Source: Planctobacterium marinum
Lineage (GTDB): Bacteria > Pseudomonadota > Gammaproteobacteria > Enterobacterales > Alteromonadaceae
Assembly: GCF_036322805.1 (NCBI RefSeq)
Contig: NZ_AP027272.1
Location: forward strand, 3,224,001-3,288,000
Length of the DNA: 64,000 bases
Direction: 5' to 3'
This document shows positions 37,059 to 43,636 of this stretch, piece after piece (position 1 is the first letter of the stretch; the number at the start of each line of letters is the position of its first letter). The notes below the pieces were generated by a model. That model was not told the origin of the DNA and searched no databases. It saw nothing but the letters and a program-made list of their open reading frames with translations. Position numbers and translations under genes: made by a program.

Positions 37059-37541
37059 TTAATCAGGGTTTAACGCATACTGGATTTGATCCTCACTAAA
37101 GCCCCGTTGCCAGAGGTAGCGCTTTTGTTTTTGACGGACCTGCCAGTCATCGCTAGTGCCACTGCGAAACTTGCGCAACAAAGCATCTTTGCACAGTTCA
37201 AACCAGTCGATATCCGCCTCTTGCATGGCTTTTTGGCTGTCGCTACTGACCACCTGATGTTGACGCAATTCATCCGTGATACGTCCTGGACCATAAAATT
37301 TTGCGGCTCTGGAGCGTATGAACATCTGGGCAAAGCGCAGGTCAGACTGATACCCTTGTGCTTGAAGGTCGGCAAGCGCAGTTTCACACAACTGGGCGGC
37401 AAAACCTTTTTGCAGGAGTTTGCGTAGTAATTCCTGCTGGCTGTGCTCTCGACGAGCCAATAAACGGATAGCCGCCTCGCGGATTTGGCTTAACTGTTTG
37501 TCGGGAGAATCATCTATTAACAAGCAAAGTAACCTGTTCAT
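37059..37541 (-). CDS. recX: regulatory protein RecX
   Basis: Small helical protein that binds RecA filaments and modulates recombination and SOS. The RecX pattern is clear: AAIRLLARREHSQQELLRKLLQKGFAAQLCETALADLQAQGYQSDLRFAQMFIRSRAAKFYGPGRITDELRQ. 160 residues. recA, usually directly upstream, is not present; instead a divergent gene begins at the same CATG, so the two start codons overlap. The promoter of recX must therefore lie inside the neighbouring coding sequence. Confidence 0.9.
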   Translation of the reverse strand: MNRLLCLLIDDSPDKQLSQIREAAIRLLARREHSQQELLRKLLQKGFAAQLCETALADLQAQGYQSDLRFAQMFIRSRAAKFYGPGRITDELRQHQVVSSDSQKAMQEADIDWFELCKDALLRKFRSGTSDDWQVRQKQKRYLWQRGFSEDQIQYALNPD

Positions 37542-38694
37542 GTCATTAAAATTGCAATTTTGTCCTGAAATAGCTCAAATTAACAGGGCGCAGTGGAACA
37601 AACTCACTTCTCCCCACTACCCTTTTTTGCGCCATGAGTTTCTGTCGGCATTGGAATCTTCAGGCTCAGTAACGTCGAAGACAGGTTGGCAACCCTATCA
37701 TCTTTGGGTGACTGAACAAGACGCCCCCATCGCGTGTATGCCACTATATATAAAAACCCATAGTTACGGCGAGTATGTGTTCGACTGGTCTTGGGCAGAA
37801 GCCTACCAGCGCTATCAGTTAAATTACTATCCCAAATTAGTGGCAGCCATTCCCTTTACCCCGGTTACCGGCCCTCGCCTTATCTTTGACTCCTCTGAGA
37901 TAAGCGAAACACTAACCGACAATATTATTAGTGCAGTACAGCAGGAATCTCAAAAACTGGGGCTGTCGTCGCTGCACATTTTATTTCCCGAGGAGCGCCA
38001 CACACAAGACGATCAGTGGTGTCAGCGGAAAAGCGTGCAATTTCAATGGCATAATCAGGGCTATCAGCAGTTTGATAATTTCCTGAGCAGCTTTGCCTCG
38101 CGCAAACGCAAGAACCTCAATAAAGAGCGCCGCAAGGTACGTGAACAAGGCATAGAGGTTGAGCGCTTTTTTGGGGCAACACTACAGGCGCAGCATCTGG
38201 ACTTTTTCTATCAGTGTTACCAGCAAACCTATCTGAAGCGCAGCGGTCATGCTGGTTACCTTAACCGGGCCTTTTTTGACACCTTGTTCACCGACATGGC
38301 TGACAACATCATGATTGTGCAAGCCCAGCGCGATGGCGAAGCGATTGCCGCCGCCTTGTATTTTTATAATGAAAACGGTTTGTATGGCCGCTATTGGGGG
38401 GCACTGCAAGAATTCGACTGTTTGCACTTTGAGTGTTGCTATTACCAAGGCATTGAGTTTGCCATTGAACAACAACTGCCGTTGTTTAATCCGGGTACTC
38501 AAGGAGAACATAAAATTCAGCGGGGCTTTGAGCCCATTTATTGCCAATCAGAACACTGGCTGGCCAACCCCGACTTTAATCGCGCCATACAGGACTTTGT
38601 AAAACGAGAACAATTACAGATTGCTCATTACAAAAAAGAAGCGGCGAGTTTGCTGCCCTTTAAACAAGCGCAGCCTGTCGAAACGGAAACCTGA
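37540..38694 (+). CDS. DUF482 / GNAT-fold peptidoglycan-type acyltransferase-like protein
   Basis: About 384 residues of the family (PF04339) related to FemAB/GNAT acyltransferases. Seen: NKLTSPHYPFLRHEFLSALESSGSVTSKTGWQPYHLWV, VFDWSWAEAYQRYQLNYYPKLVAAIPFTPVTGPRL, FASRKRKNLNKERRKVREQGIEVERFFG and the C-terminal GLYGRYWGALQEFDCLHFECCYYQGIEFAIEQ, PGTQGEHKIQRGFEP. No signal peptide. Substrate unknown. The start is ATG 37540; upstream in-frame codons would run antisense through recX. TTG 37552 is a possible alternative. Confidence 0.86.
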   Translation: MSLKLQFCPEIAQINRAQWNKLTSPHYPFLRHEFLSALESSGSVTSKTGWQPYHLWVTEQDAPIACMPLYIKTHSYGEYVFDWSWAEAYQRYQLNYYPKLVAAIPFTPVTGPRLIFDSSEISETLTDNIISAVQQESQKLGLSSLHILFPEERHTQDDQWCQRKSVQFQWHNQGYQQFDNFLSSFASRKRKNLNKERRKVREQGIEVERFFGATLQAQHLDFFYQCYQQTYLKRSGHAGYLNRAFFDTLFTDMADNIMIVQAQRDGEAIAAALYFYNENGLYGRYWGALQEFDCLHFECCYYQGIEFAIEQQLPLFNPGTQGEHKIQRGFEPIYCQSEHWLANPDFNRAIQDFVKREQLQIAHYKKEAASLLPFKQAQPVETET

Positions 38695-39065
38695 GTGCAC
38701 CGATTAACACCTAACACCACCCTGCTGCATGAGACAAACACAGCGTTTTTTACAGGCGCAAAAATGACTTAAAACACACAATTGGGTTTGTTTCTGTTTT
38801 GTTTCTTTAAGTGAAAATTAACACACCCGCAAATGAACTGAAGATCACTCAACACAATTTTCCAACTTAAAAGCCATAATTATGGAGTAGTATTCGCCAC
38901 ATTAAGTGCAACACGCGTAACATTTTAGACCAAAGTCGTATTGTGTCTCTTGACTACACATTGCACTATTTTGTGGGAGCCGATTCACATAACTAAAACC
39001 ATGTGCTAAAGTTCAGGAATCGGTAAATAAACAACTCAATAAATGTCTTAACTGTAGTAAATGTC
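38695..39065. promoter_or_regulatory. 371-bp upstream region of the Xre/membrane protein/peptide locus
   Basis: No gene. It holds a perfect 12-bp palindrome CCATAATTATGG (38874-38885) and one TGTGGGA (38972-38978), a heptamer that recurs as four arms before the peptide genes. No convincing -35/-10 pair was found by eye. These are candidate operators for the Xre protein encoded just downstream. Confidence 0.45.
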
Positions 39066-39338
39066 ATGCGCGTAAAAAGTAACAATCCAAAACATCTGGC
39101 AAAATCAAAATTGCTACGTCAAATGCGTAAGGACGCGGGACTCACCCAGCAGGAGATGGCGGAGCGACTTTTTATCTCTCGGGAAACGGTAGTGGCTATT
39201 GAAAACTGCCACCAGAATACCATTGAAACCATTGAATCTGATCTTCAGGAGAAGTGGTGGGAAATCTGTCGCCCCAGAGCGACCCCCAACACCTATCAAG
39301 CCTTTAAAGACTTCGTGCTTAAATCCTTCAGGCTTTAA
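39066..39338 (+). CDS. Xre-family helix-turn-helix regulator
   Basis: 90 residues. A Cro/C1-type HTH is visible at about 14-60: KLLRQMRKDAGLTQQEMAERLFISRETVVAIENCHQNTIETI. The short C-terminal tail (WWEICRPRATPNTYQAFKDFVLKSFRL) is not recognised and may serve dimerisation or sensing. Its stop overlaps the next start (TAATG at 39336-39340), so regulator and membrane protein are translationally coupled. Likely regulates this locus. Confidence 0.85.
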   Translation: MRVKSNNPKHLAKSKLLRQMRKDAGLTQQEMAERLFISRETVVAIENCHQNTIETIESDLQEKWWEICRPRATPNTYQAFKDFVLKSFRL

Positions 39339-40048
39339 TGCTACTAGCATTTGCCGAAAAAACCCTGTCAGGGCTGGTATTCTCCGCCCTGGTGGTGGGT
39401 ATTGCCTCCTACTTTGGTCAAGCTTCCATATTCGATCCTATTATTCTTATTTGTTTTATCGCAATCGCTATAGCGTTCAGAAGAAACATTGACTTGGTAT
39501 CAATCTGCTCGGTGTTTATTGCTGAAAGAGCTTTAGAAGAACTGATGTGGCGTTTTCTAGAAAACACTATTTGGTTTAAAATACCCTCATACTTCATTTT
39601 AATTATAATTTGCTTGTTTCTTTCGAATGGGCTGATAAGGCTCTATAGTATCAGCTTTCTCACCTTAGCAGCTTCAATCGAGGCCTATTGGTATTTTACT
39701 GATTACAATGCGCCATTTGTAATTTGGTATTGTTACCTTTTAACCATACTGATAGTCATAAGACGCTTTTTAAGAATGCGGGTATTTTGGCTAATTGAGG
39801 TAAATCCTAAATGGTCTCCAACACCACTTGCATTGGACTCTCAACTTTTGCTTGCTAACATCGGCTTTATAGTAAGCGCTTCACTTATGGCCTTTGAATA
39901 TTATGTCAGACACTTAACTGGATTTAGCGATCTTGTTGTTGTGTACAATATTTTTCCCTATTTTAATCACACATTGTCCATGTTCATGATTTACATGATT
40001 ATCGTACAAAGTATTCAACACCTTAAGGCAATTGAGTTAGAAGCCTAA
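39338..40048 (+). CDS. polytopic membrane protein of unknown family
   Basis: 236 residues with about seven hydrophobic segments, near 8-28, 32-48, 83-100, 102-119, 126-144, 170-190 and 205-228. No recognised domain or enzyme motif; a charged loop (RRNIDL... ERALEELMWRFLENT) lies between the second and third helices. Codon usage and base composition are more AT-rich than in neighbouring housekeeping genes. It is coupled to the Xre regulator and followed by three secreted-peptide genes, so a role as peptide sensor, exporter, processing factor or immunity protein is conceivable. None is shown. Confidence 0.75.
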   Translation: MLLAFAEKTLSGLVFSALVVGIASYFGQASIFDPIILICFIAIAIAFRRNIDLVSICSVFIAERALEELMWRFLENTIWFKIPSYFILIIICLFLSNGLIRLYSISFLTLAASIEAYWYFTDYNAPFVIWYCYLLTILIVIRRFLRMRVFWLIEVNPKWSPTPLALDSQLLLANIGFIVSASLMAFEYYVRHLTGFSDLVVVYNIFPYFNHTLSMFMIYMIIVQSIQHLKAIELEA

Positions 40049-40095
40049 ACTGATTCAAAATTGCTCAATTCGATATAAATCTTCATAATCCCTTT

Positions 40096-40147
40096 TGTGG
40101 AGCTTCTCCCACATCCGTTGATGTGGGACTCATCCCACAATTTTTTT
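40096..40147 (+). promoter_or_regulatory. attenuator-like alternative hairpins / operator cluster before the peptide genes
   Basis: Four arms of one heptamer: TGTGGAG (40096-40102), TCCCACA (40107-40113), TGTGGGA (40122-40128), TCCCACA (40133-40139), then TTTTTTT (40141-40147). Arms 3 and 4 form a terminator hairpin with loop CTCA. Arms 2 and 3 instead give a 9-bp perfect stem, TCCCACATC/GATGTGGGA, loop CGTT, which excludes the terminator. Arms 1 and 2 can pair with one bulge. This is either a transcription attenuator or a cluster of DNA operator half-sites; one more TGTGGGA lies upstream of the regulator. Confidence 0.6.
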
Positions 40148-40171
40148 AAACGTTCTGAATGAGGATTTATC

Positions 40172-40342
40172 ATGAAAAAAATAGTGTTAATACTAATTTT
40201 AGCTTTCTCTCTCGCTTCAACTCAAACCTTAGCCTCAGGTGGCAAAAGACCCGATCCCACGCCTACAGAAAAGCAACCTGAAACGACAGAGGTAAGTGTT
40301 AACTTCCTGACTTACCTATCGAATTTAATTGGCTCGGAATAG
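40172..40342 (+). CDS. small secreted peptide precursor, copy 1
   Basis: 56 codons. Signal peptide with two lysines (MKK), a hydrophobic core (IVLILILAFSLA) and cleavage probably after TLA at residue 21. The mature part begins SGGKRPDP, continues TPTEKQPETTE and ends VSVNFLTYLSNLIGSE, an amphipathic segment. Ribosome-binding site GAGG 7 bases before ATG. Nearly the same protein is encoded 235 bp downstream. No cysteine and no leader of the double-glycine type, so export by Sec is most likely. Confidence 0.82.
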   Translation: MKKIVLILILAFSLASTQTLASGGKRPDPTPTEKQPETTEVSVNFLTYLSNLIGSE

Positions 40343-40406
40343 TTGTTTTTAACCCATATTGAGTTCAAGCAAACAAAATAAATTTGAATTTTTTTGAGGA
40401 ATTATC

Positions 40407-40577
40407 ATGAAAAAAGTAATCGTAATACTGACTTTAGCTATCTCTTTCGCAGCCACCCCAGCACTAGCTTCAGGTGGCAAAAGACCTGACCCCGCGCCTA
40501 CAGAAAAGCAACCTGAAACGACAGAGGTAAGTGTTGACTTCCTGACTTACCTATCGAATTTAATTGGCACAGAATAG
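40407..40577 (+). CDS. small secreted peptide precursor, copy 2
   Basis: 56 codons. Signal peptide MKKVIVILTLAISFAATPALA (AxA cleavage site), mature SGGKRPDP then APTEKQPETTE and VSVDFLTYLSNLIGTE. It differs from copy 1 mainly in the signal peptide and at a few mature positions (T to A, N to D, S to T). GAGGA lies 6 bases before ATG. The spacers before copies 2 and 3 are almost identical, pointing to recent tandem duplication and cotranscription (no terminator between). Confidence 0.84.
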   Translation: MKKVIVILTLAISFAATPALASGGKRPDPAPTEKQPETTEVSVDFLTYLSNLIGTE

Positions 40578-40643
40578 TTGTTTTTTTAACCCATATTGAG
40601 TTCAAGCAAACAAAATAAATTTGCATTTTTTTGAGGAATTATC

Positions 40644-40811
40644 ATGAAAAAAGTAATCGTAATACTGACTTTAGCTATCTCTTTGACAGCCACTCCAGCA
40701 CTAGCTTCAGGTGGCAAAAGACCTGATCCACTAAAACAAGAAACAACTGAACAACAAAGCTCTAGCTCACTAGATTTTTTTTCGTTCTTTAACAAATACT
40801 TCTCGTTTTAA
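40644..40811 (+). CDS. small secreted peptide precursor, copy 3 (divergent C-terminus)
   Basis: 55 residues. The signal peptide is nearly identical to copy 2 (MKKVIVILTLAISLTATPALA) and the mature start SGGKRPDP is the same. From there it diverges: LKQETTEQQSSSSL, then a phenylalanine-rich end DFFSFFNKYFSF. Conserved export signal and N-terminal motif with a diversified C-terminus suggest that different peptides are produced from one locus. Same GAGGA ribosome-binding site. Confidence 0.82.
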   Translation: MKKVIVILTLAISLTATPALASGGKRPDPLKQETTEQQSSSSLDFFSFFNKYFSF

Positions 40812-41078
40812 GTTTATTATGACGATTGCGGAACGAATAAGGCCAGTACGAGCCTGGCACTTATTCCCCGTGGCGAGACAACTCAACTAAATGGCCATTT
40901 TATGCAAGAAAAAAATGGGCAAGGACGCCCCCATTTTGGGGCAAAATGAATGTAATACACAAAGAACACTTACGACAAAACACACAAAAAGCAGATAACA
41001 AAAACAATAACCCCTGCTGTACCTGTCACTTATGCTTTCCCCACAAAGCCAATAGCGCTTTGTCTGACAAATAAAGCC

Positions 41079-41107
41079 CACCTTCTCTGCGAAGGTGGTT
41101 GTGTTTT
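41079..41107 (+). terminator. possible terminator, plus strand
   Basis: Stem CCACCTTC/GAAGGTGG with loop TCTGC, then TTGTGTTTT. It could end transcripts of the peptide operon. Confidence 0.45.
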
Positions 41108-41118
41108 CCCGCTCCCCC

Positions 41119-41342
41119 TGTAGGTTCGCATTAAGCAACAGGGACGTAGTGAATGCCGTTTATGTGGGGAACATTTAAACGGCGAATCGGACAACGTTGG
41201 TTGATTTAAACTCCGTTGTCGAACTCGTCTTTTTTTGCTCCCTGCAAAAAAGACATTCACGCCATCCATGGCGCTCGCCGATTAATGCTCCTGCCGAATT
41301 GGCATTCACGCCATCCATGGCGCTCAAGCCGAATCTACAAAA
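41119..41342. repeat. long copy of the dispersed intergenic repeat
   Basis: It contains all blocks of the family: TGTAGGTTCGC at the left end, GGGACGTAGTGAATGCCGTT, AACATTTAAACGGCGAAT, GTTGATTTAAACTCC, GTCGAACTCGTCTTTTTTTG, CTCCCTGCAAAAAAGAC, two ATTCACGCCATCCATGGCGCT units, and a final GAATCTACAAAA. It ends 3 bases before the stop of the adjacent binding-protein gene. Confidence 0.75.
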
Positions 41343-41345
41343 TCC

Positions 41346-42122
41346 TTAATCAGCAAACGTATCGGGACTGTAGGCGCGGATAATGTCACTTAATTCACCA
41401 TTTTTATGCAACTGTTGAAGACCGCTATCCAGTAATGCTGCTCTGCGAGCAGACTGCTCTAATGCTGGCGAAAAACCGATGTAGACGTCCTCGGCCTTGA
41501 GACACCCTGCCGCTCTGAATTGTCTTGCATCCCCAGCCCACTTTATAAACCAGGCAAATACTCGCTTATCTTCAATCAGGGTATTTACCCTACCACTGTT
41601 TAGCAGCGCGATGCGGCGCTGCAAATCTTCGTCACCACTGATACGCATTACGTTATTTTGCCCTTGATTTTCGTTAGCAGCGATATAGGTATCCATTACC
41701 TCTCCATAGCTGTAGCCATTCATAAAAGCCATCGTACGACTGTTCAAGCTCGACAGGTCAGTGAACTCCCAATTGCTGTTTCGATCTACGAAAAAACACA
41801 TCTGAGATTGCAAAAAAGCTTGCTCGCCATAAACAAAGTCTGGCGCGTCCGACTGATAAGTGCCAATCAGGCCATCCAGCTCTCCCTTGCGCACCAGATT
41901 GATGGACTGAGCCCAGTTAATAGTAAGGTAATTGGGGCTGTAAGGGCTACTTAGCAGTATTTGATTGGTGGCTTCTACTAGTATGCCCGGCTGCTCAGAT
42001 TGCACGTCACAGATATAAGGGCACCAAGCATCAGTGGCAAAATGCAGGGTGTCCGCTTTGACTAGCGGGCCCATTAGCAGCAAAAAAAGTGCTATGCCCT
42101 TCATACGAAGATAGCTTGTCAT
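41346..42122 (-). CDS. periplasmic amino-acid-type solute-binding protein (family 3)
   Basis: About 258 residues. Signal peptide MTSYLRMKGIALFLLLMGPLVKA, then DTLHFATDAWCPYICDVQSEQPGILVEATNQILL, SINLVRKGELDGLIGTYQSDAPDFVYGEQAFLQSQMCFFV and YIGFSPALEQSARRAALLDSGLQQLHKNGELSDIIRAYS, the usual SBP family 3 layout. Start ATG at 42120-42122 with AGGAG 6 bases upstream; a longer in-frame reading (to 42317) has no such signal. No permease, ATPase or kinase next to it, so an orphan binding protein. Confidence 0.82.
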   Translation of the reverse strand: MTSYLRMKGIALFLLLMGPLVKADTLHFATDAWCPYICDVQSEQPGILVEATNQILLSSPYSPNYLTINWAQSINLVRKGELDGLIGTYQSDAPDFVYGEQAFLQSQMCFFVDRNSNWEFTDLSSLNSRTMAFMNGYSYGEVMDTYIAANENQGQNNVMRISGDEDLQRRIALLNSGRVNTLIEDKRVFAWFIKWAGDARQFRAAGCLKAEDVYIGFSPALEQSARRAALLDSGLQQLHKNGELSDIIRAYSPDTFAD

Positions 42123-42207
42123 TTGTGCTCCTGAGCGCCACAACATTGAACAAAGCTTAGATGGCTTGTAGCGGCAGCTCAACCTGCAAGTCACATTAAA
42201 CATGCAC

Positions 42208-42399
42208 TTACTCGACTTCTTGTTTAACCTCAATAAGTAAACCGTGCTGGCTATCCTGCACCCAAACTTCAATCGGCTGACAACAAATCTGACAGTCCAC
42301 CAGCTGCACCTGGTCAATGTCGTTTAGTACATCAATTTCTATGTCATTGACTGTCATGCAATAGGGGCAGTGAAAGGATTCAGCGTGACTGAGACTCAT
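42208..42399 (-). CDS. CPxCG motif cysteine-rich protein
   Basis: 63 residues with two CxxC pairs (CPYC at 11-14 and CQICC at 36-40), predicted to bind one zinc. It fits the family of small CPxCG-related proteins of marine gammaproteobacteria, although here the first pair reads CPYC rather than CPYCG. Acidic tail. Role unknown. It lies 85 bases upstream of the binding-protein gene in the same direction. Confidence 0.8.
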   Translation of the reverse strand: MSLSHAESFHCPYCMTVNDIEIDVLNDIDQVQLVDCQICCQPIEVWVQDSQHGLLIEVKQEVE

Positions 42400-42493
42400 A
42401 ACTTCTGTGCTTTACGGATATCTATACTGCTTTGTACCGCAATAAAGAGAAACGGATCAGCAAAGCATGGTGAAGCCGTTGGATAACGATGAC

Positions 42494-42529
42494 CAAAAAA
42501 CACGAGGGGCCAATACTTTTGGCCCCTCG
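42494..42529 (-). terminator. terminator after the TSGGSI-repeat protein gene
   Basis: 9-bp stem CGAGGGGCC (42503-42511) with GGCCCCTCG (42521-42529). On the minus strand it is followed by TGTTTTTTGG. Confidence 0.8.
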
Positions 42530-42554
42530 CATTTTGCTGACTGGAAATTAGATT

Positions 42555-43343
42555 CTAGTATTCTTTTATATTGATACTGCCGCCAGAGGTGTGCAGTTTC
42601 AGACGCGGACCACCGCCGTTAACTTCACCGCGAATCGATTTTTTCGATACCCGACCGTCTACGCTAAAATCGCTTCTTACCCGGCCACCACTGGTGGAAG
42701 CGTGTAAGTCTACCTGCATATCTTCAATCATACGCACCGTAATAGAACCGCCACTGGTGTCCAATGTCGCGTCGTCTGTCAGCTGTTTGGCAAAAGTAGC
42801 GGAAATACTGCCGCCTGAGGTGTGCGCGTTTAAATCGCCATTGACCGAACCTGTGGTAATAGAACCACCACTGGTATGCAATTCAACATTGCCATCAATG
42901 TCACCAATCTCGATGCTGCCACCGGACGTATTGGCTTCTACTTGTCCTTTCAGATCGGCAATATCAATCGAGCCACCAGAGGTACGCAATTCCACATCGT
43001 ACTCTTTGGGCACGGTAATAATAAACTTCGCGCGAATATTGCGCCCCCAGTAATTATCGCCGCGATCAAAGGTACCTATTACCGATACATCACCGCCAGA
43101 AACACTGTGGCTAACCCTAAATTCGTCGGCATTTTTACCATCTACTTCCACTTCAATTTCTACCGTGTCACTGTTGTGAGTGCGAATATCTAAGGAGCCG
43201 ACATCGGTTTTTAACTCCAGCTTACCGCCTTTGCTTACCTCGTAGGTGTGTTCCACATCTGCGGCAATGCTCGCGCCTGCAAATAAGATTGCACCGTATA
43301 ACGCCAATGCCCCATTCCGTATTCCAGTTGCCTTGTTCATCAT
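42555..43343 (-). CDS. exported DUF4097-like beta-helical repeat protein (TSGGSI repeats)
   Basis: 262 residues with a signal peptide (MMNKATGIRNGALALYGAILFAGASIAA). The C-terminal two thirds contains seven TSGG-type repeats ([21 protein letters not shown] twice, DTSGGSI, STSGGRV, HTSGGSI), each about 20 residues, typical of the DUF4097/adhesin-like beta-helix family. Start ATG 43343, preceded by AGGGGA; a longer reading to 43523 lacks this. Single gene with its own terminator. Probably periplasmic; function unknown. Confidence 0.82.
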   Translation of the reverse strand: MMNKATGIRNGALALYGAILFAGASIAADVEHTYEVSKGGKLELKTDVGSLDIRTHNSDTVEIEVEVDGKNADEFRVSHSVSGGDVSVIGTFDRGDNYWGRNIRAKFIITVPKEYDVELRTSGGSIDIADLKGQVEANTSGGSIEIGDIDGNVELHTSGGSITTGSVNGDLNAHTSGGSISATFAKQLTDDATLDTSGGSITVRMIEDMQVDLHASTSGGRVRSDFSVDGRVSKKSIRGEVNGGGPRLKLHTSGGSINIKEY

Positions 43344-43526
43344 GACTGATTTCCCCTTATTGAATAGCTCATTTGTGATTGTATAAGCTTTGTCGCAGGG
43401 TAAATCCAAAAAGTTTAAACAGGGATAAAAATTTTTTACAGATTTATCAAGCAGAGCAGCTCGAGCAGACAAAAGGCAAAAATATTGCGCATTTACATGC
43501 GGTATATTTGCATAAATACCCATCCT

Positions 43527-43542
43527 TTAGACTAAAGTCTAA
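43527..43542. promoter_or_regulatory. perfect inverted repeat, candidate operator
   Basis: TTAGACT (43527-43533), AA, AGTCTAA (43536-43542): a 7-bp perfect inverted repeat with a 2-base centre, about 95 bases upstream of the chemoreceptor gene and 180 bases upstream of the divergent repeat-protein gene. The regulator is unknown. Confidence 0.45.
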
Positions 43543-43636
43543 GCGCTAACAAACCCAAAATACGCTTCAATAGAGGATGTTGAAAGTGGTCCAGTGACAC
43601 GAACAATAAGCTACACAGACGCATTTCCGAGTGAAT

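Larger units (their letters stand above)
40172..40811 (+). repeat. tandem repeat array of the peptide genes
   Basis: Three gene-plus-spacer units with start-to-start distances of 235 and 237 bp. The spacer (TTTTTAACCCATATTGAGTT..., ending TTTTTTGAGGAATTATC) is nearly identical between copies. Copies 2 and 3 share the first 90 bases of coding sequence almost base for base; copies 1 and 2 share the 3' half. Confidence 0.85.
40812..41345. other. 534-bp intergenic region after the peptide genes
   Basis: A 12-bp hairpin with one bulge, GAATAAGGCCAG (40835-40846) with CTGGCACTTATTC (40854-40866), follows the last peptide gene but has no T-run. GCCCC/GGGGC lies at 40927-40942. A better plus-strand terminator is at 41079-41107. 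From 41119 on the region is a dispersed repeat copy. No gene is credible here. Confidence 0.6.

Noticed and set aside
40586-40795. 69-residue reading frame on the minus strand across the third peptide gene
   Set aside because: It is antisense to a clear signal-peptide gene of a three-copy family and lacks its own start signal.
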